Assembly (NCBI GenBank): GCA_040285825.1
Contig: JAUPSS010000004.1
Coordinates: forward strand, 4,099,658-4,163,657
Source of the DNA: Eukaryota sp. TZLM1-RC
Lineage: Eukaryota; Metamonada: BaSk clade
DNA: 64,000 nucleotides
Direction: 5' to 3'
The translations under genes and the position numbers were made by a program. Shown piece by piece: positions 1 through 10,279 of the stretch. Each line of letters opens with the position of its first letter. Within the stretch, counting starts at the first letter, position 1. Under the pieces are notes generated by a model that did not search any database, was not told where the DNA came from, and saw only the letters and a list, made by a program, of their open reading frames with translations.

Positions 1-592
1 CAAGCAGAATCGGATAAGAGAGTACCATAAACTTGTGGAATTGTTGTTACTAAGGCAGAAGAAGTACTGTCACACATATCTTGTAAAAGATTTGCAAAAG
101 CGGGATTCTTTTTCTTGGCCAAGCCAAGTCTAACATCAAAATCCAAGCTTTCAAAAATCTTTGACAATTTTTGTTGAAGTTTTTACAGCAAAACTGTAAA
201 TTAAATAGAGATCGGTTTGGAATTTCTTGAATTGATTGAGGAAAACATTTGGTCCAAATTTGTGGCGGTAATTTTTCAAGTTCACAAGATAACTCATACA
301 AATAGGGACTACAATTGGGGACTAACAGATGAGAATTATCAGGAAATCTACGAGAAAATTCATAAATAAAATTTTTGCCACCACCCAAGAATGCTGATTG
401 ACACAAAATTGAAGATTTAGTAAAACCAATACCACCCAAATTTGCTGAAGAAAATAAATGGCTTTTCAACATTCCTGGTTCTACATCCAATAAATCAGCA
501 AAAAATTCTGTTCTCAATAAATTAAAAGAACGACAAAAATCTAATGCTATGGAAGGAGCACAAGATCTCAAAATGTGGGTTATTCTCCCACA
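1..592 (-). mobile_element. LINE-A fragment, 5'-truncated, inserted in LINE-B
   Basis: The minus strand of 50-592 encodes the post-RT part of a family-A LINE. It aligns closely with the full-length copy at about 5135-5700: both have the stretch LGGIGFTKSSIL followed by AFLGGGKNF, then IWxxCFPQxxQEIPxRSL. Homology to family A stops near 592, after which family-B sequence in the same orientation continues, so this is a truncated A copy inserted in B. Its 3' end lies beyond the left edge of the window. The frame breaks after about 190 codons, so it is a relic. Confidence 0.75.
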
Positions 593-890
593 TTGCGTTG
601 TCACTAATATAATAAATCTTTCCAATCAGCAAATCTTTCGGAAAACTCAGAAATGATATTTCCATATCCACTAATAAAAGCACATAAAGTCAGATTAGAG
701 GCTTGAGTTCAGCCAAAGTCACTATTTTGTGGACCTAGACAAGCATGATTAGGAATTGAGGGCATTTGACACCATGTCATGTTAGACAAAACTTCAGCCC
801 GCAATTCATCACACTTTTGGGCCACAGGGCTAGCAATAGAAGGATTAATAGAACAATCGAAATCTGTTGTTGAAATTTGAATTGAAACAG

Positions 891-993
891 TGTTGGCGTC
901 TTTAGGCTTAAATAGAATAAAGACAATAAATCATCTCCATCACATTCACTTTATGTCATACACAATATTCCAATTCTCCGACTTACGGCAACA
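891..993 (+). repeat. LTR, left copy, 103 bp
   Basis: Begins TGTTGGCGTC and ends ACGGCAACA. Its 3' half matches the repeat at 2051-2157 almost base for base. The ends match the LTR ends of Gypsy-1, which start TGTTGGCGCC. Confidence 0.75.
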
Positions 994-1339
994 ATAATTA
1001 TTGGCCATTTTTAAATCAACGTATAACGTACATAACTACAAAGAAGCTAGCAAGATTCATTGATAACAGGTATCAGCAAGGTATCAGCATGTCATACATC
1101 TTGAGAAACGACATCTCTGACTTATCACATTCTCATCACAATACGCAGCAACAACATAAAGTTGACAAGGTAAAGGATTCGGCTCCCACCTCCCCCTTCA
1201 CATCAACTGAAGGTACGGACATAGTCTCTCCTTTTTTTAGACAGAAATAGGAAAAAAGGAAGCAATTGCAGAACCGGTTGCCATCTTATCTCTAAAACAA
1301 AAACATCAGAAGGGAAAACGAATACAGACCCTGTTCCCA

Positions 1340-1560
1340 CTCCCTTAATCTAAGCGATAAAGGAGAGGTTACGAGTACGGACCCGGTTCCCATTCTTGCC
1401 AGAAGATTGGTCCCAAAATTGGAGGTTACGAGAACGGAACCAACTTCCCCATCGTCCTCCTAAGTAAAAGAACGAGCCTACATGTGTAGACCTTTCCTCC
1501 ACCACGAAAATCAACACTGAACACGAGGCTACGGGTGTAGACCCCTTCTTTTTCGACAAT
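1340..1560. repeat. Imperfect ~55-bp repeats inside the LTR element
   Basis: Four successive units each begin with a variant of GAGGTTACGAGTACGGACC (near 1365, 1423, 1472 and 1526), continue with a pyrimidine-rich stretch and diverge in their tails. Less clear relatives lie at about 1180-1340. No protein or RNA function is visible. Confidence 0.4.
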
Positions 1561-2050
1561 GTTTGTAGAAATGCTGTACTTTAACAACAAGGGACACTGC
1601 CTCCAGATTTCTGAACTTTGTTACTTTCTTTACTGTTGTTTTCAATCCATCATAGACCCTTCATATGCATTAGCGAATCCATTTTTCGATTGCAGAATAA
1701 CCTAACTAAACGACACTACCACATAACTCGTTTGCGAAATAGGGAAAAAGCAGAGTGCTATTATGTAACGACTGAAGCTAACTAAACAAACACTCAAACA
1801 CATTGATCTTGGAACGATGTCCTTTACGTTATTTCTCACTACTTTATTCTACATCCTTGTGAACGGAAGATAGTACATCAATTATCAATTTGAAAGAGTA
1901 ACCAGCGTTTGTGGAAGTTGCAACCAGATCAGAGATGATAATAGTCCATAGGAACCATTAGCATTTAGGTTAGAGCATTTTGTATATTTTGAGAACAGTT
2001 GGTAGTTCATTAGGTTAAAGTAGAATAATTTTGAAAAACGGTAGAAGCAG

Positions 2051-2157
2051 TGTTCGCGCCTTTAGGCTTAAATAGAACAGTGGCAAAATAAATCAACTTT
2101 ATCACATTCACTTTATGTCATACACTATATTCCAATTCTCCGACTTTGGCTACAACA
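2051..2157 (+). repeat. LTR, right copy, 107 bp
   Basis: Begins TGTTCGCGCC and ends GGCTACAACA. Compared with the left copy it has several substitutions and a small indel, so the insertion is not recent. Confidence 0.75.
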
Positions 2158-3160
2158 TAGTCTTTTAATGATACATTTGATATGGGTCTACACATTCATT
2201 TTCATCATTTGGTCAATTGTTTTACAACAACTATTCAATTTTTTCAGCTAATTGTCTGGTCGCTTCATCATTATTGCCTAAAATTGAACCTAGATGACGA
2301 ATTGCATCAGATGAATAAAACTTAAAATTGAATTTCAATTCCATCAACTATTGTTGAAATTGGAGAGTTTGGAAGTTAAACACATTTAAGCAAGTTAAGT
2401 CGAAGACCAATATTGTTAAATAATGCTTTGAGACATAAAATCGCTTTTCCTACCATCGTTTAGTCGCCTATTAAAACCACAATATCCATGTGAACAAGCA
2501 TCATTAATACAGGAGATATTGCTTGAATTTGTAATAAATTTGGATGAATTTCCAAACAGAATAAAAAACGTCCAAAGGGGTCACCTTCTTCAACGCCACT
2601 GGATGATTTGAATAATGGAATCAGCAAGTTATAAATTAGAGTTGGAGCAGTATGTCGTTTGAAAATATGGCAACTATTCAGGCAAGTGATTCAACAAAGA
2701 GGTATGAATACTACCCTTATGAATTGAATTGAAAGCATTGCTAAAATGAAACAGCATACAAACATTTGATTCATTTTGGTGAAGAAATACATCTGTACCC
2801 ATGACTGCTGAAGCAACTCCATCAGTAGTATCAATTCCATATTGAAAAAACAGCAAAGTTGTTTTTCCCTTTCGTATAATCTGTTTAAACAACAGGCTGG
2901 AAAAAATTACTTAAACTCTCAGAAACTGTGATTGGGCGAACATCCATTTTTGAATTTTTCACTAAACCTGTGAGTCACGAACTTCTTAATTCTTTGGGGT
3001 ATTTAACCTGACCTGTTGAAATGCTATTAAAAAATTTTGTTAACAAAATTAAACAATCTTCAAAAAAAAATCTTCTTTTTTTTCTCCCTCCCCTGGTCAA
3101 CCCTCTCATATTTCACTTTCTGTCACGGCGTCCAAGTTGTACTGTGTCTTTGCCAAAACG

Positions 3161-5128
3161 ATGCCATTGACTGATAGTGACTCTGATACTGATTGGAACG
3201 CCCAAGCAAAGATTCTACCCATCAGATCAAGCTCATCCCCTTCACTTCTCCACTCTTCCCACCCTTCAAGCTATGCTCGAAATTCTTCTCAAAAAAATTT
3301 GAAAATTTTTAAAAAAGATTTTTTGCCTTTGTGTGATGCCCCTGATATGACGCCTGAAAAAGTGCAAAAAAGAAGACATACCTGTTCCAAATGTGGCAAG
3401 GTTGGTCATAACATTAGAAAATGTCCTGATGTTATTACCGAAAAAATGAGACTGAAAACCAATATTTCTATTGTTAATAGTTTGCAAACGCCATCCGAAC
3501 TGATTCTTCCTCCTGTTCCCAATGTTTCTGCTGATGATGTTAATTATGATTTAAATATTGATCAAACTCATTTACCAAAAACTGTTGCTCCTGATCCTAC
3601 GGATAATGTCTTGAAACATAATTGTCCTTTTTGCAAAAAGTTCCTCTCTAATTCTTCTAATGGTCGCCCTCTCTTGTTTTGTTTTGACTGTCAAACAAGT
3701 GATTCTCTTCGTGCACCTGTTAAAATTCCTGTAGAGGTGAGTCCTGCCAGTTCTGTTCCTATGTCAATGGAAATGCGTTCTTTTTCTTCGCAATTGAAAT
3801 TAAACAAATGGAACATAACAAGATTTTGGAAATTCTTTGCCAAAAAGAATAAGAAGAAAATTAATTACAAACCAAAACAGAAAAAAGCTAATTCATCTTT
3901 TCAAGCAAGAAAATTGTTTTTGAGAGGTAGATATGGAAGCGGTTTAAAAAATATTTTTTCGGGAAAACTGGCTGATAACAATCTCGAAACTGTTGAAAAA
4001 TTGAAATCCCTCCATCCAACTGAAAATTTTTGCCCCAGTAAGCCTTCTTTTTGTCAATATTGGCTCGAAAATCCATTTCAGGCTCAAGAAGTATTGAATG
4101 CCGTTGCTAAATTACCAAAAGGAAAAGCTGCTGGTCCTTCAGGCATTTCCTTTGATTTGTTGAAAACTGCCTGTAAAAATGCTCCTGAAATTGTTGAGGA
4201 TCTTGCTTCCTATTTTCAAAATTTAATGTGTTTGAATTATGTTCCTCCGCCTGAATTGACTGCTGCCCGTTTAGTTGCTTTAGTTAAACCTGGTAAATGT
4301 GACAAACCTGATGGAGTTAGACCAATTGCTATTGAAGAGTCATTAACCAGATTGCATTCTTCGCTTTTTTTTAACAGAATTTCTACTAAAGCAAGGGACT
4401 ATTTGAAGCCTTTCCAATTTGGTATAAAAACTGTTGAAGGTGCTTCTGTTGCTTCAATGACTTCAGATGTTTTTTTCAATAGTCAACAACATCAATATAT
4501 TTTCAATTTGGATTTCAAAAATGCTTTCAATTCTGTGAAACGTAATTGTATTTTTGATGTGCTTCTTCATGATTTTCCTGAACTTTCTGCATATTTTTAT
4601 TTATTTTATGGAAAAAAATCAGACTTAATTTTTGACTCCTTTACCCTTGAATCTTCTTCTGGTGTGAAACAAGGTGATCCTCTTGGCCCTTTGCTGTTTT
4701 GTTTGGCTATTCATAATATTATTAAAATGACACAACAAGATTTCCCTGATTTGCGTATTGTTGCCTATATGGATGACATTTCTTTTATTGGTTCTTTTGA
4801 AAGCATTTCTAGGGTTTCTGAAGACATTGCGGCGAAATACAAAGAAATTGGTTTAGCTTTGAACCCATCTAAATGTCTCTTGATTGGTAGAGAAAAACAA
4901 TCTTTGATGATTGGTGGAGCTCAGATTGTTTTTATCAATTATGACCAACAAGCTTTTAAGTTTCTTGGATGTTGGCTTGGCAATTTGGATGAAATTTATT
5001 CCCAGTTAAACAATTTATTGGAGAAGTTTGACAAGGATCTTAGTTTTATTGCTGAATGTGACATTGAGAAACACATCAAATTTTTTATTTCAAAATTTGT
5101 TATTCTGGAAAATTCACTCATATTTTAA
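3161..5128 (+). CDS. LINE-A ORF, N-terminal and RT part
   Basis: Reverse transcriptase of a non-LTR retrotransposon, acting on its own RNA at the chromosomal target. The first ATG is at 3161; the open frame upstream starts with TTG. In order: Ser-rich N-terminus; CCHC zinc knuckle CSKCGKVGHNIRKC (3382-3423) for nucleic-acid binding; a second Cys cluster (CPFC...CFDC, about 3620-3690); basic linker; RT motifs GKAAGPSGI, motif A FNLDFKNAFN (about 4500), motif B GVKQGDPLGPLLF (about 4660) and catalytic YMDD (about 4765). All RT catalytic aspartates are present. The frame ends early at 5128: an indel in the AAAA of GGAAAATTC near 5110 throws it out of register, and the sequence continues in another frame to 6438. 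No N-terminal apurinic-type endonuclease is seen. Confidence 0.85.
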   Translation: MPLTDSDSDTDWNAQAKILPIRSSSSPSLLHSSHPSSYARNSSQKNLKIFKKDFLPLCDAPDMTPEKVQKRRHTCSKCGKVGHNIRKCPDVITEKMRLKTNISIVNSLQTPSELILPPVPNVSADDVNYDLNIDQTHLPKTVAPDPTDNVLKHNCPFCKKFLSNSSNGRPLLFCFDCQTSDSLRAPVKIPVEVSPASSVPMSMEMRSFSSQLKLNKWNITRFWKFFAKKNKKKINYKPKQKKANSSFQARKLFLRGRYGSGLKNIFSGKLADNNLETVEKLKSLHPTENFCPSKPSFCQYWLENPFQAQEVLNAVAKLPKGKAAGPSGISFDLLKTACKNAPEIVEDLASYFQNLMCLNYVPPPELTAARLVALVKPGKCDKPDGVRPIAIEESLTRLHSSLFFNRISTKARDYLKPFQFGIKTVEGASVASMTSDVFFNSQQHQYIFNLDFKNAFNSVKRNCIFDVLLHDFPELSAYFYLFYGKKSDLIFDSFTLESSSGVKQGDPLGPLLFCLAIHNIIKMTQQDFPDLRIVAYMDDISFIGSFESISRVSEDIAAKYKEIGLALNPSKCLLIGREKQSLMIGGAQIVFINYDQQAFKFLGCWLGNLDEIYSQLNNLLEKFDKDLSFIAECDIEKHIKFFISKFVILENSLIF

Positions 5129-5256
5129 GGTCAACTCCCCCATCGGTATCTCTCAATTTTTGCAGATCTTTTAACAAACTTCGAGTCAAATTTTTTTCTT
5201 CTTTATTAGAAGTAAATGAATCTTTAATTCGAAGTCATGTATTTTGTTCAGCAGAT

Positions 5257-6438
5257 TTGGGTGGAATTGGATTCACCAAATCTTCGATTCTGTGTAAAGC
5301 AGCATTTTTGGGAGGTGGTAAAAATTTTGTTTTTGAATTTTTCCAAAGGTTTCCTTTTGATGTTCATCTGATCAATGGTGAATCAAATTTTTACTTGAAT
5401 CAACTGCAATTTGAATTAGAAAATTTGCCTAGTGATATCTGGATTCAGTGTTTTCCTCAAAATGTTCAAGAAATTCCCACCCGATCACTTCCAAATTTAC
5501 GTTTTTGCTTGAAAAAGCTTCAGCACCATCTGGTTAAAGTATATGAAGGCTTGGATTATGAAGTACTTTGCTTGGCCAAAACTAAAAATCCCGCTTTCGG
5601 TAATTTTTTAAAGGATATTCGTGATAGTTCAGCTGCTGCTTTAGTAACTCAAGTTCCCTCTGTTTATGGACTTTTGTTAAAAAACAATGAATGGCTTCTA
5701 AACATGCGTCTTCGTTGTTTTCTGTGGCCAAACAATTTGCCCAATCATTTAACTTGTAAATGTGGTAAACCTCTTTTGTTTACTCATCTTTTGAACTGCA
5801 AACATTTCATTACGTTTAGAAGCAAAGTGCATAATAACGTCAGGGACCAAATTTATGTAATGTGCAAATCATATCGAGTAGATTCCTTTTTAGAACCGCT
5901 GTTATCAAAATTAATTCTTGATGATCCCAATATTGATAGTACGCGCTACAAAAGAGCTTCTATGGATTTAACAAGAGGTGAGCTGGTTGTTCCCGGCTTA
6001 AATGGTAGTTTTACTATTTCAGACGCCATGTCTATTGACCCTTGTAATTCCTCTAACGAACATTTCATTAACTCAGATGTAAATAATCCTCTTCTTGCTG
6101 GCGAAAAATATACAATTGCTAAATATGCGAAACCCATTTCCTCGGTTAATGAAAATTCTCATGCCCAATATAATTTATGTCCCTTTGTTTTTTCTTTGCT
6201 TGGATCTCTAGGTAAGGCTGCTATGGCTTTCCTTGAGGATTTTGTGGTTGTTGTAAAGGAAAGAACTGGAAGAATTTTCAATCGTGTTTACTGGCAAACC
6301 AGGATTGTATTTTCTATTTTTAAGGGAATGGTAAAACTAATTTCTGATTCACTCCCTTCTTTTGGGAAATTTTCTGAATCTTTAGCAATTAATTGTTTTG
6401 ATGTAGGGGAGGCAGGTTTTGAGGATGTGGAGTTTTAA
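5257..6438 (+). CDS. LINE-A ORF, C-terminal zinc and nuclease-like part
   Basis: Continuation of the LINE-A polyprotein after a frameshift; homology to the fragment at 50-592 shows it was once joined to the RT frame. A zinc-binding pattern CKCG...THLLNC (about 5755-5800) follows the RT region. After it comes a domain with RGE, DAMSID and AKYAK motifs that family B also carries as RGD, IVDF and KxxRKYD. Spacing and residue types resemble a PD-(D/E)XK (restriction-like) endonuclease, which many LINEs without an N-terminal endonuclease carry at this position. The nuclease assignment is inference. The stop is TAA at 6436-6438. Confidence 0.7.
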   Translation: MGGIGFTKSSILCKAAFLGGGKNFVFEFFQRFPFDVHLINGESNFYLNQLQFELENLPSDIWIQCFPQNVQEIPTRSLPNLRFCLKKLQHHLVKVYEGLDYEVLCLAKTKNPAFGNFLKDIRDSSAAALVTQVPSVYGLLLKNNEWLLNMRLRCFLWPNNLPNHLTCKCGKPLLFTHLLNCKHFITFRSKVHNNVRDQIYVMCKSYRVDSFLEPLLSKLILDDPNIDSTRYKRASMDLTRGELVVPGLNGSFTISDAMSIDPCNSSNEHFINSDVNNPLLAGEKYTIAKYAKPISSVNENSHAQYNLCPFVFSLLGSLGKAAMAFLEDFVVVVKERTGRIFNRVYWQTRIVFSIFKGMVKLISDSLPSFGKFSESLAINCFDVGEAGFEDVEF

Positions 6439-6839
6439 TTGTGTATTTCATATTTGTTGTTGAATAGAAATTTTGCAGAAAAAAAATCTTCAAAAAATAT
6501 CATTTTCCACATGACTTTTTTAGATAACAGAAAAGCTTTCTGCTGCCACCAATGGATTGCTTTTCCAATTAGTTCTATAATAATTTTGATCTGAAAGTGG
6601 TTTTTCAATTTGATGCAGGTTCATCAGTTTCTCTACTGTATCTTCCTTGTTCGGTGGATTCAAAATGGATGAAGCATCAGAGCATTTGTTATCAAAACAC
6701 CTGTCTTCATCAATTTTGCTTACCTTTTGAGACGACAATTTGCTTGGTCCTAAATTTGAATCCAGTGAATTTTCTATATAATTTTGTTCAATAGGGGGAC
6801 AGAAAGAAAAATTCCCAAAAAACATTATTGACACACTTT

Positions 6840-7990
6840 CCTGAACATAAGTGGTCTAAAAATCGTTACAAAACAAAGGCAAATTCATTAGATTTAGACG
6901 GATGCAATTTTCGTTACTTAGTGAAGCATATAAATAACAACTTTCCAAAGAATCGAAACTGGATATTTACAATTATTAATTTAATTCTTTTTTTTCTCAA
7001 TTCTATTCCTTATTTGTAATATGATCGTAATCAGAATTATTCTGGTGGTGTAAAAGATGATTTTTATCAATATGGATCGAATCTATTAACTATTAGAAAC
7101 ATGCCCGTTGAGAAATTTAAATTTCTTAATGTTGAAAATATTGGTTCAAATGGTTTGACAACAAGCAGATCAAGATTTTGTAGAGGAAATCTTTTTTCCA
7201 TGATAGACGTCCCATTAGTTATGAGTTAATTTAGTTAAGTGTGTGAATCTCGTATTGTTGAATTGGATTTGGGTTTTCATGAAAAATTTGATAAAAAAAC
7301 AATGAGTGCACAATATTGACATATGAAAAAGGGATTGGAACCAGAGCAAACCTTTCAATAAGAGCTGTTTTGGCAGGTTCAATCAATATATTAATTCATG
7401 GTTTTATAACGGTCGACCAAAATTGGTCAGATCAGAAGACACAACCAAAATCAACATTGTAGGACATCGTGCAATGGTTGGATCTGATGACAATACCTCA
7501 AATGTAAAATTTATTTTAAAACTTTCTGGAATTAATTCCTGACATTGAAACACCAAATTATTTCTTGGAAATCAAATCAATCAATTGGAATTTCAATGGA
7601 ACTGTCTGGGAAAAAGTATTGGATTGTCCAATAAAATATTTAGGATTGGCTAACATAAAATAATTCCATGAGTTAAAATTTTAGATTTATGTACTGGATA
7701 GATCATTGGTGATTTAACTTGTGAACGAAATTATATTCTATGTCGACTATCACTATTTTTTGGTAATTGTGTGGCAAAAATTCATCACATTGAAGCTAAT
7801 TGATTTATATAAGTATACATTAACTAAGGAAAGCGAAAGAATAGATTATACCAATGATGAACAATATAAAATGTGTAGAATTAAATTAAAGCAAATCAAA
7901 CAACAGATAGTTGAAAGGGTTATTCATTTTGAACAAACTTATAATTATGCAATTGATTACCCGAGATCGTATTTTCCAATTGTTTGTTAC
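6840..7990 (+). other. Decayed sequence of unknown origin with a LINE-B tail
   Basis: No intact gene. Short plus-strand stretches look protein-derived (about 7030-7150 and 7370-7660, for example GRPKLVRSEDTTKI and NIVGHRAMVGSDD) but are broken and I do not recognise them. About 7165-7255 is a 3' fragment of LINE-B, recognisable by its last codons and CCCATTAGTTATGA tail. An open stretch at 7721-7993 has AT-driven composition and no recognisable motif. Confidence 0.4.
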
Positions 7991-8235
7991 TAGAAGTTCT
8001 TAAATTTGTCCCGATTGTTTTTGGTTGTCATTACTTGGTGTTGATTAGTTTCTTGGAGTGCTTTTATTTGACTTTCAAAATCTGATTTTTCACAAGTTAA
8101 TCCTTCAATAGTTTCCACATATGCCTGCAATTCACGTTGAGCCTCGTTTCTTTGACCTTGCACTCTACCCAAGACAGCATCGCACCCATGGCATCGTTTT
8201 GCACTTTTTTCACTTTTGGTACAGTGCGAGTGCAC
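7990..8235 (-). other. Short coiled-coil-like open stretch
   Basis: About 80 codons on the minus strand, with Cys/His near the start (CTKSEKSAKRCHGC) and then a Glu/Gln/Arg-rich heptad-like segment. The frame has no ATG at its head (it opens with GTG), so it is either a spliced exon or a relic. I do not recognise a family. Confidence 0.25.
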
Positions 8236-8239
8236 TCAA

Positions 8240-8990
8240 CTTTTGTTTAGATGTTCCTAATTGGAAGAATTGTCTGATTGTATTGATTGGCAATGAATGA
8301 ATTATAGAACATTTGCAGTGAATACACTGTTTAAGTAAATAAAAAAATTACAAAAGTAAATAAATTCAAGTAATGTTTCATGACTCACGCAACATTTGGC
8401 ACACCATTTGAATATTAAGAATATTTATTGAATTTGCATCCAATTGGTATTGTTTTACCAATAGTTGATATTTATAATTTATTACAATCAAAATAATTTA
8501 AAAAAATCCTCAATTTTTCTATCAGTGTCAAATTTTGTCAAACTAACTGTGTTTTTCATTATTTTCGGAACATATCGTTGCTTAAGTATTTTCAATTGAA
8601 AATTATAAATGAAACCACTAGTACTTGATGGATTGAATGGAAACAGACCTAATTGAATAAGGAATCGAATATGGTAGTATTGTATGCAGTTATGGGAGAC
8701 ATCAAAGGAAACAAAAGCAAAACACCTTTCATACACCCATATCCCCACTATAGCATTTATGTGATTGTATAAGTGGCACTGTTTTTCATATCCGCTTCAT
8801 TAAAAAACTTCAAGAATTGTGGGTGTTCTTTGATTACAACTACTATATTTAGAAAGGCGAATTCACAGATCTGAATTAAAGATTTATGAAACAACAATAC
8901 TTGGTATAAAAAAATAAAGATTTAAATAAAATAGAATAATCTACATTTTATTTTCCCAAACCACTAAAGACTTCACTAAAACAATATTGA
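8240..8990. other. AT-rich intergenic, nothing recognised
   Basis: Very AT-rich. One minus-strand open stretch of 86 codons (8488-8748) has no recognisable domain. No repeat from elsewhere in the window was found here. Confidence 0.4.
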
Positions 8991-9974
8991 TCATCCCAGC
9001 AAATTACCACCTACATCATGAATATTATCATTGGGAGCAGCAACTGATTCTAAATAAGACACAATCTCAGAAAGATGCTCCTTCCCCTTGTATAGCAAAG
9101 AATTAAACAATGAAGCATCGCTGTTTTCTCTGATAATGAGGAAAACTTCCAAATTATTGAATGGCTCATAATTAGCGGCGAAAGAACAAAAGTCAATCAA
9201 ATACTGCAAATTATTGGTTTTAATGCTGAAATCAACACCATTTAAGCTTAGCTTCTTGTCTTTAAATTCATATTGGAACGCATCCCTGAAAAATTTCCTC
9301 ACTGCAGGTGGTCCATTCGACTTGAGACTAGTGTGAAGAAGTTTTCCTCCTTTATGCCTCCAAAAAAACCAAAAGCAATAGTTTCCACTCTTCTTCTTCC
9401 TCGTGATTGAATCTTTATCTTCAGTGGTCCTATCATCTGCATTCGAGAGGTATTTGGAGGTTAATTCCTTTTGTGCGGCATCAAAACCTACTTCATCATC
9501 GTATTTGACAATAACAAAGTCATCAATAAAGCCTTGGTCCTTGACGAACTGAACGAGTTCTCCCTCAGGTACAGAACTCCTCCAAAGAAGAGCAACAGAG
9601 CTGTTGTCACGAAGGTCTTGTCTTATAACGAGGAAGGTTTCGAGTTCTTGGAAGGAAGGGTGAGATGCGCAAAAGTTGATGAGATCACGTAGGTAACGGT
9701 AGTGAGTGGTCTTAACGTTCATTTCTTGGTTATTGATGGTAAATTTGTCTTCAAAGGTAAGACCAAAAGCTTCTTGAAAAAAGCGACTCATACATACTGT
9801 CCCCGAGCCTCTGTGGGAGAAGAACTCCAGGTCACTTAAGGGTAGTTGAAAGGCAATAGTGAATATGTAGTCGAAACGAGACATGTGTTTCTTCTTGAGA
9901 GGTGGTTCAACATCAGAAGGTAATGAAGACGAAAGTGATGACGTAGCTGAAAGCTCAGGAGGGTTTGGTGGCAT
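8991..9974 (-). CDS. Unknown protein with two tandem ~115-aa repeats
   Basis: An intact 327-residue frame with ATG at 9974. After a Pro/Ser-rich start (residues 1-30), two copies of one domain follow. Copy 1 (about 35-150) has FFQEAFGLTFEDK, then YLRDLINFCA and LETFLVIR. Copy 2 (about 200-315) has FFRDAFQYEFKDK, then YLIDFCSFAA and LEVFLIIR. A charged linker (about 165-200, RKKKSG) separates them. The conserved order of aromatic, acidic and hydrophobic residues shows an internal duplication. I do not recognise the family, and no signal peptide or membrane segment is visible. A LINE-B fragment sits about 40 bp upstream of the ATG, so the promoter may be altered. Confidence 0.65.
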   Translation of the reverse strand: MPPNPPELSATSSLSSSLPSDVEPPLKKKHMSRFDYIFTIAFQLPLSDLEFFSHRGSGTVCMSRFFQEAFGLTFEDKFTINNQEMNVKTTHYRYLRDLINFCASHPSFQELETFLVIRQDLRDNSSVALLWRSSVPEGELVQFVKDQGFIDDFVIVKYDDEVGFDAAQKELTSKYLSNADDRTTEDKDSITRKKKSGNYCFWFFWRHKGGKLLHTSLKSNGPPAVRKFFRDAFQYEFKDKKLSLNGVDFSIKTNNLQYLIDFCSFAANYEPFNNLEVFLIIRENSDASLFNSLLYKGKEHLSEIVSYLESVAAPNDNIHDVGGNLLG

Positions 9975-10014
9975 GGTGGTAACTCAAAAAGTGCATGTTT
10001 CCCCACATGTAGAA

Positions 10015-10276
10015 ATTGATATTTATTGAATTTGCACACTTAATTAAATTAACTCATAACTAATGGAACGACTATCATTGAACCAAGATTTCCTCTACAA
10101 AATCTTGATCTTCTTGCTGTCTAGCTAAAGCTTCTCTTATTCGATTGAAAAACCGAGGTAATCTAATAATAATGGCAAATTGAATCCAAGAACGCCATAA
10201 AAAAATGTCAAATCTTTTCATTGTTTTTTCTTAAGCCATTTTTTGGAAGTCATTTAAAAAAGTTCCTGCTTCCCAA
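10015..10276 (-). mobile_element. LINE-B 3' fragment with target duplication
   Basis: A 5'-truncated LINE-B copy covering only the last codons and the 3' tail, ending in the family signature TATTTATTGAATTTGCACAC. Imperfect flanking repeats ACATGTAGAAAT (10005-10016) and ACATGTAAAAT (10275-10285) look like a target-site duplication. Confidence 0.75.
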
Positions 10277-10279
10277 CAT

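Larger units (their letters stand above)
891..2157 (+). mobile_element. Non-autonomous LTR element (TRIM/LARD-like)
   Basis: Two similar direct repeats (891-993 and 2051-2157), both starting TGTT and ending AACA, bracket about 1.06 kb without a long reading frame. The first internal bases are ATAATTATTGGCC, the same 13 bases that follow the 5' LTR of Gypsy-1 (minus strand, 27526-27514). The 3' LTR is preceded by GAAAAACGGTAGAAGCAG, close to Gypsy-1's polypurine tract. Shared priming signals without gag or pol suggest an element mobilised by Gypsy-1-like enzymes. I see no clear target-site duplication: the flanks are ACAG on the left and TAGT on the right. Confidence 0.7.
3065..6485 (+). mobile_element. 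Full-length LINE-A retrotransposon
   Basis: About 3.4 kb on the plus strand, inserted in LINE-B. A direct repeat of about 13 bp, essentially AAAAAAAATCTTC, lies at 3063-3075 and again at 6479-6491, as expected for target-primed reverse transcription. The 5' leader is short (about 85-95 bp, pyrimidine-rich) and the 3' tail after the stop at 6438 is about 45 bp. It codes for a zinc knuckle, a LINE-type RT and a C-terminal zinc-binding plus nuclease-like region. One frameshift near 5105-5112 splits the coding region. It is the best-preserved LINE here and the reference for the other A fragments. Confidence 0.8.
593..6834 (-). mobile_element. LINE-B copy split by nested insertions
   Basis: Pieces of one minus-strand LINE of family B lie at 6834-6492 (region just before the RT domain, with TVEKLMNLH as in LINE-A TVEKLKSLH), 3055-2158 (RT region, with the NAFNS motif-A remnant) and 890-593. 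They are separated by a full-length LINE-A (3065-6485, opposite strand) and an LTR element (891-2157). The RT piece is roughly 90% identical by eye to the plus-strand copy at 10965-11820. Many stops and frameshifts make it non-functional. Confidence 0.7.

Noticed and set aside
5105-5260. Programmed frameshift between RT and C-terminal part of LINE-A
   Set aside because: The fragment at 50-592 reads through the same junction in one frame, and the break lies at a short A run, so an indel is simpler.
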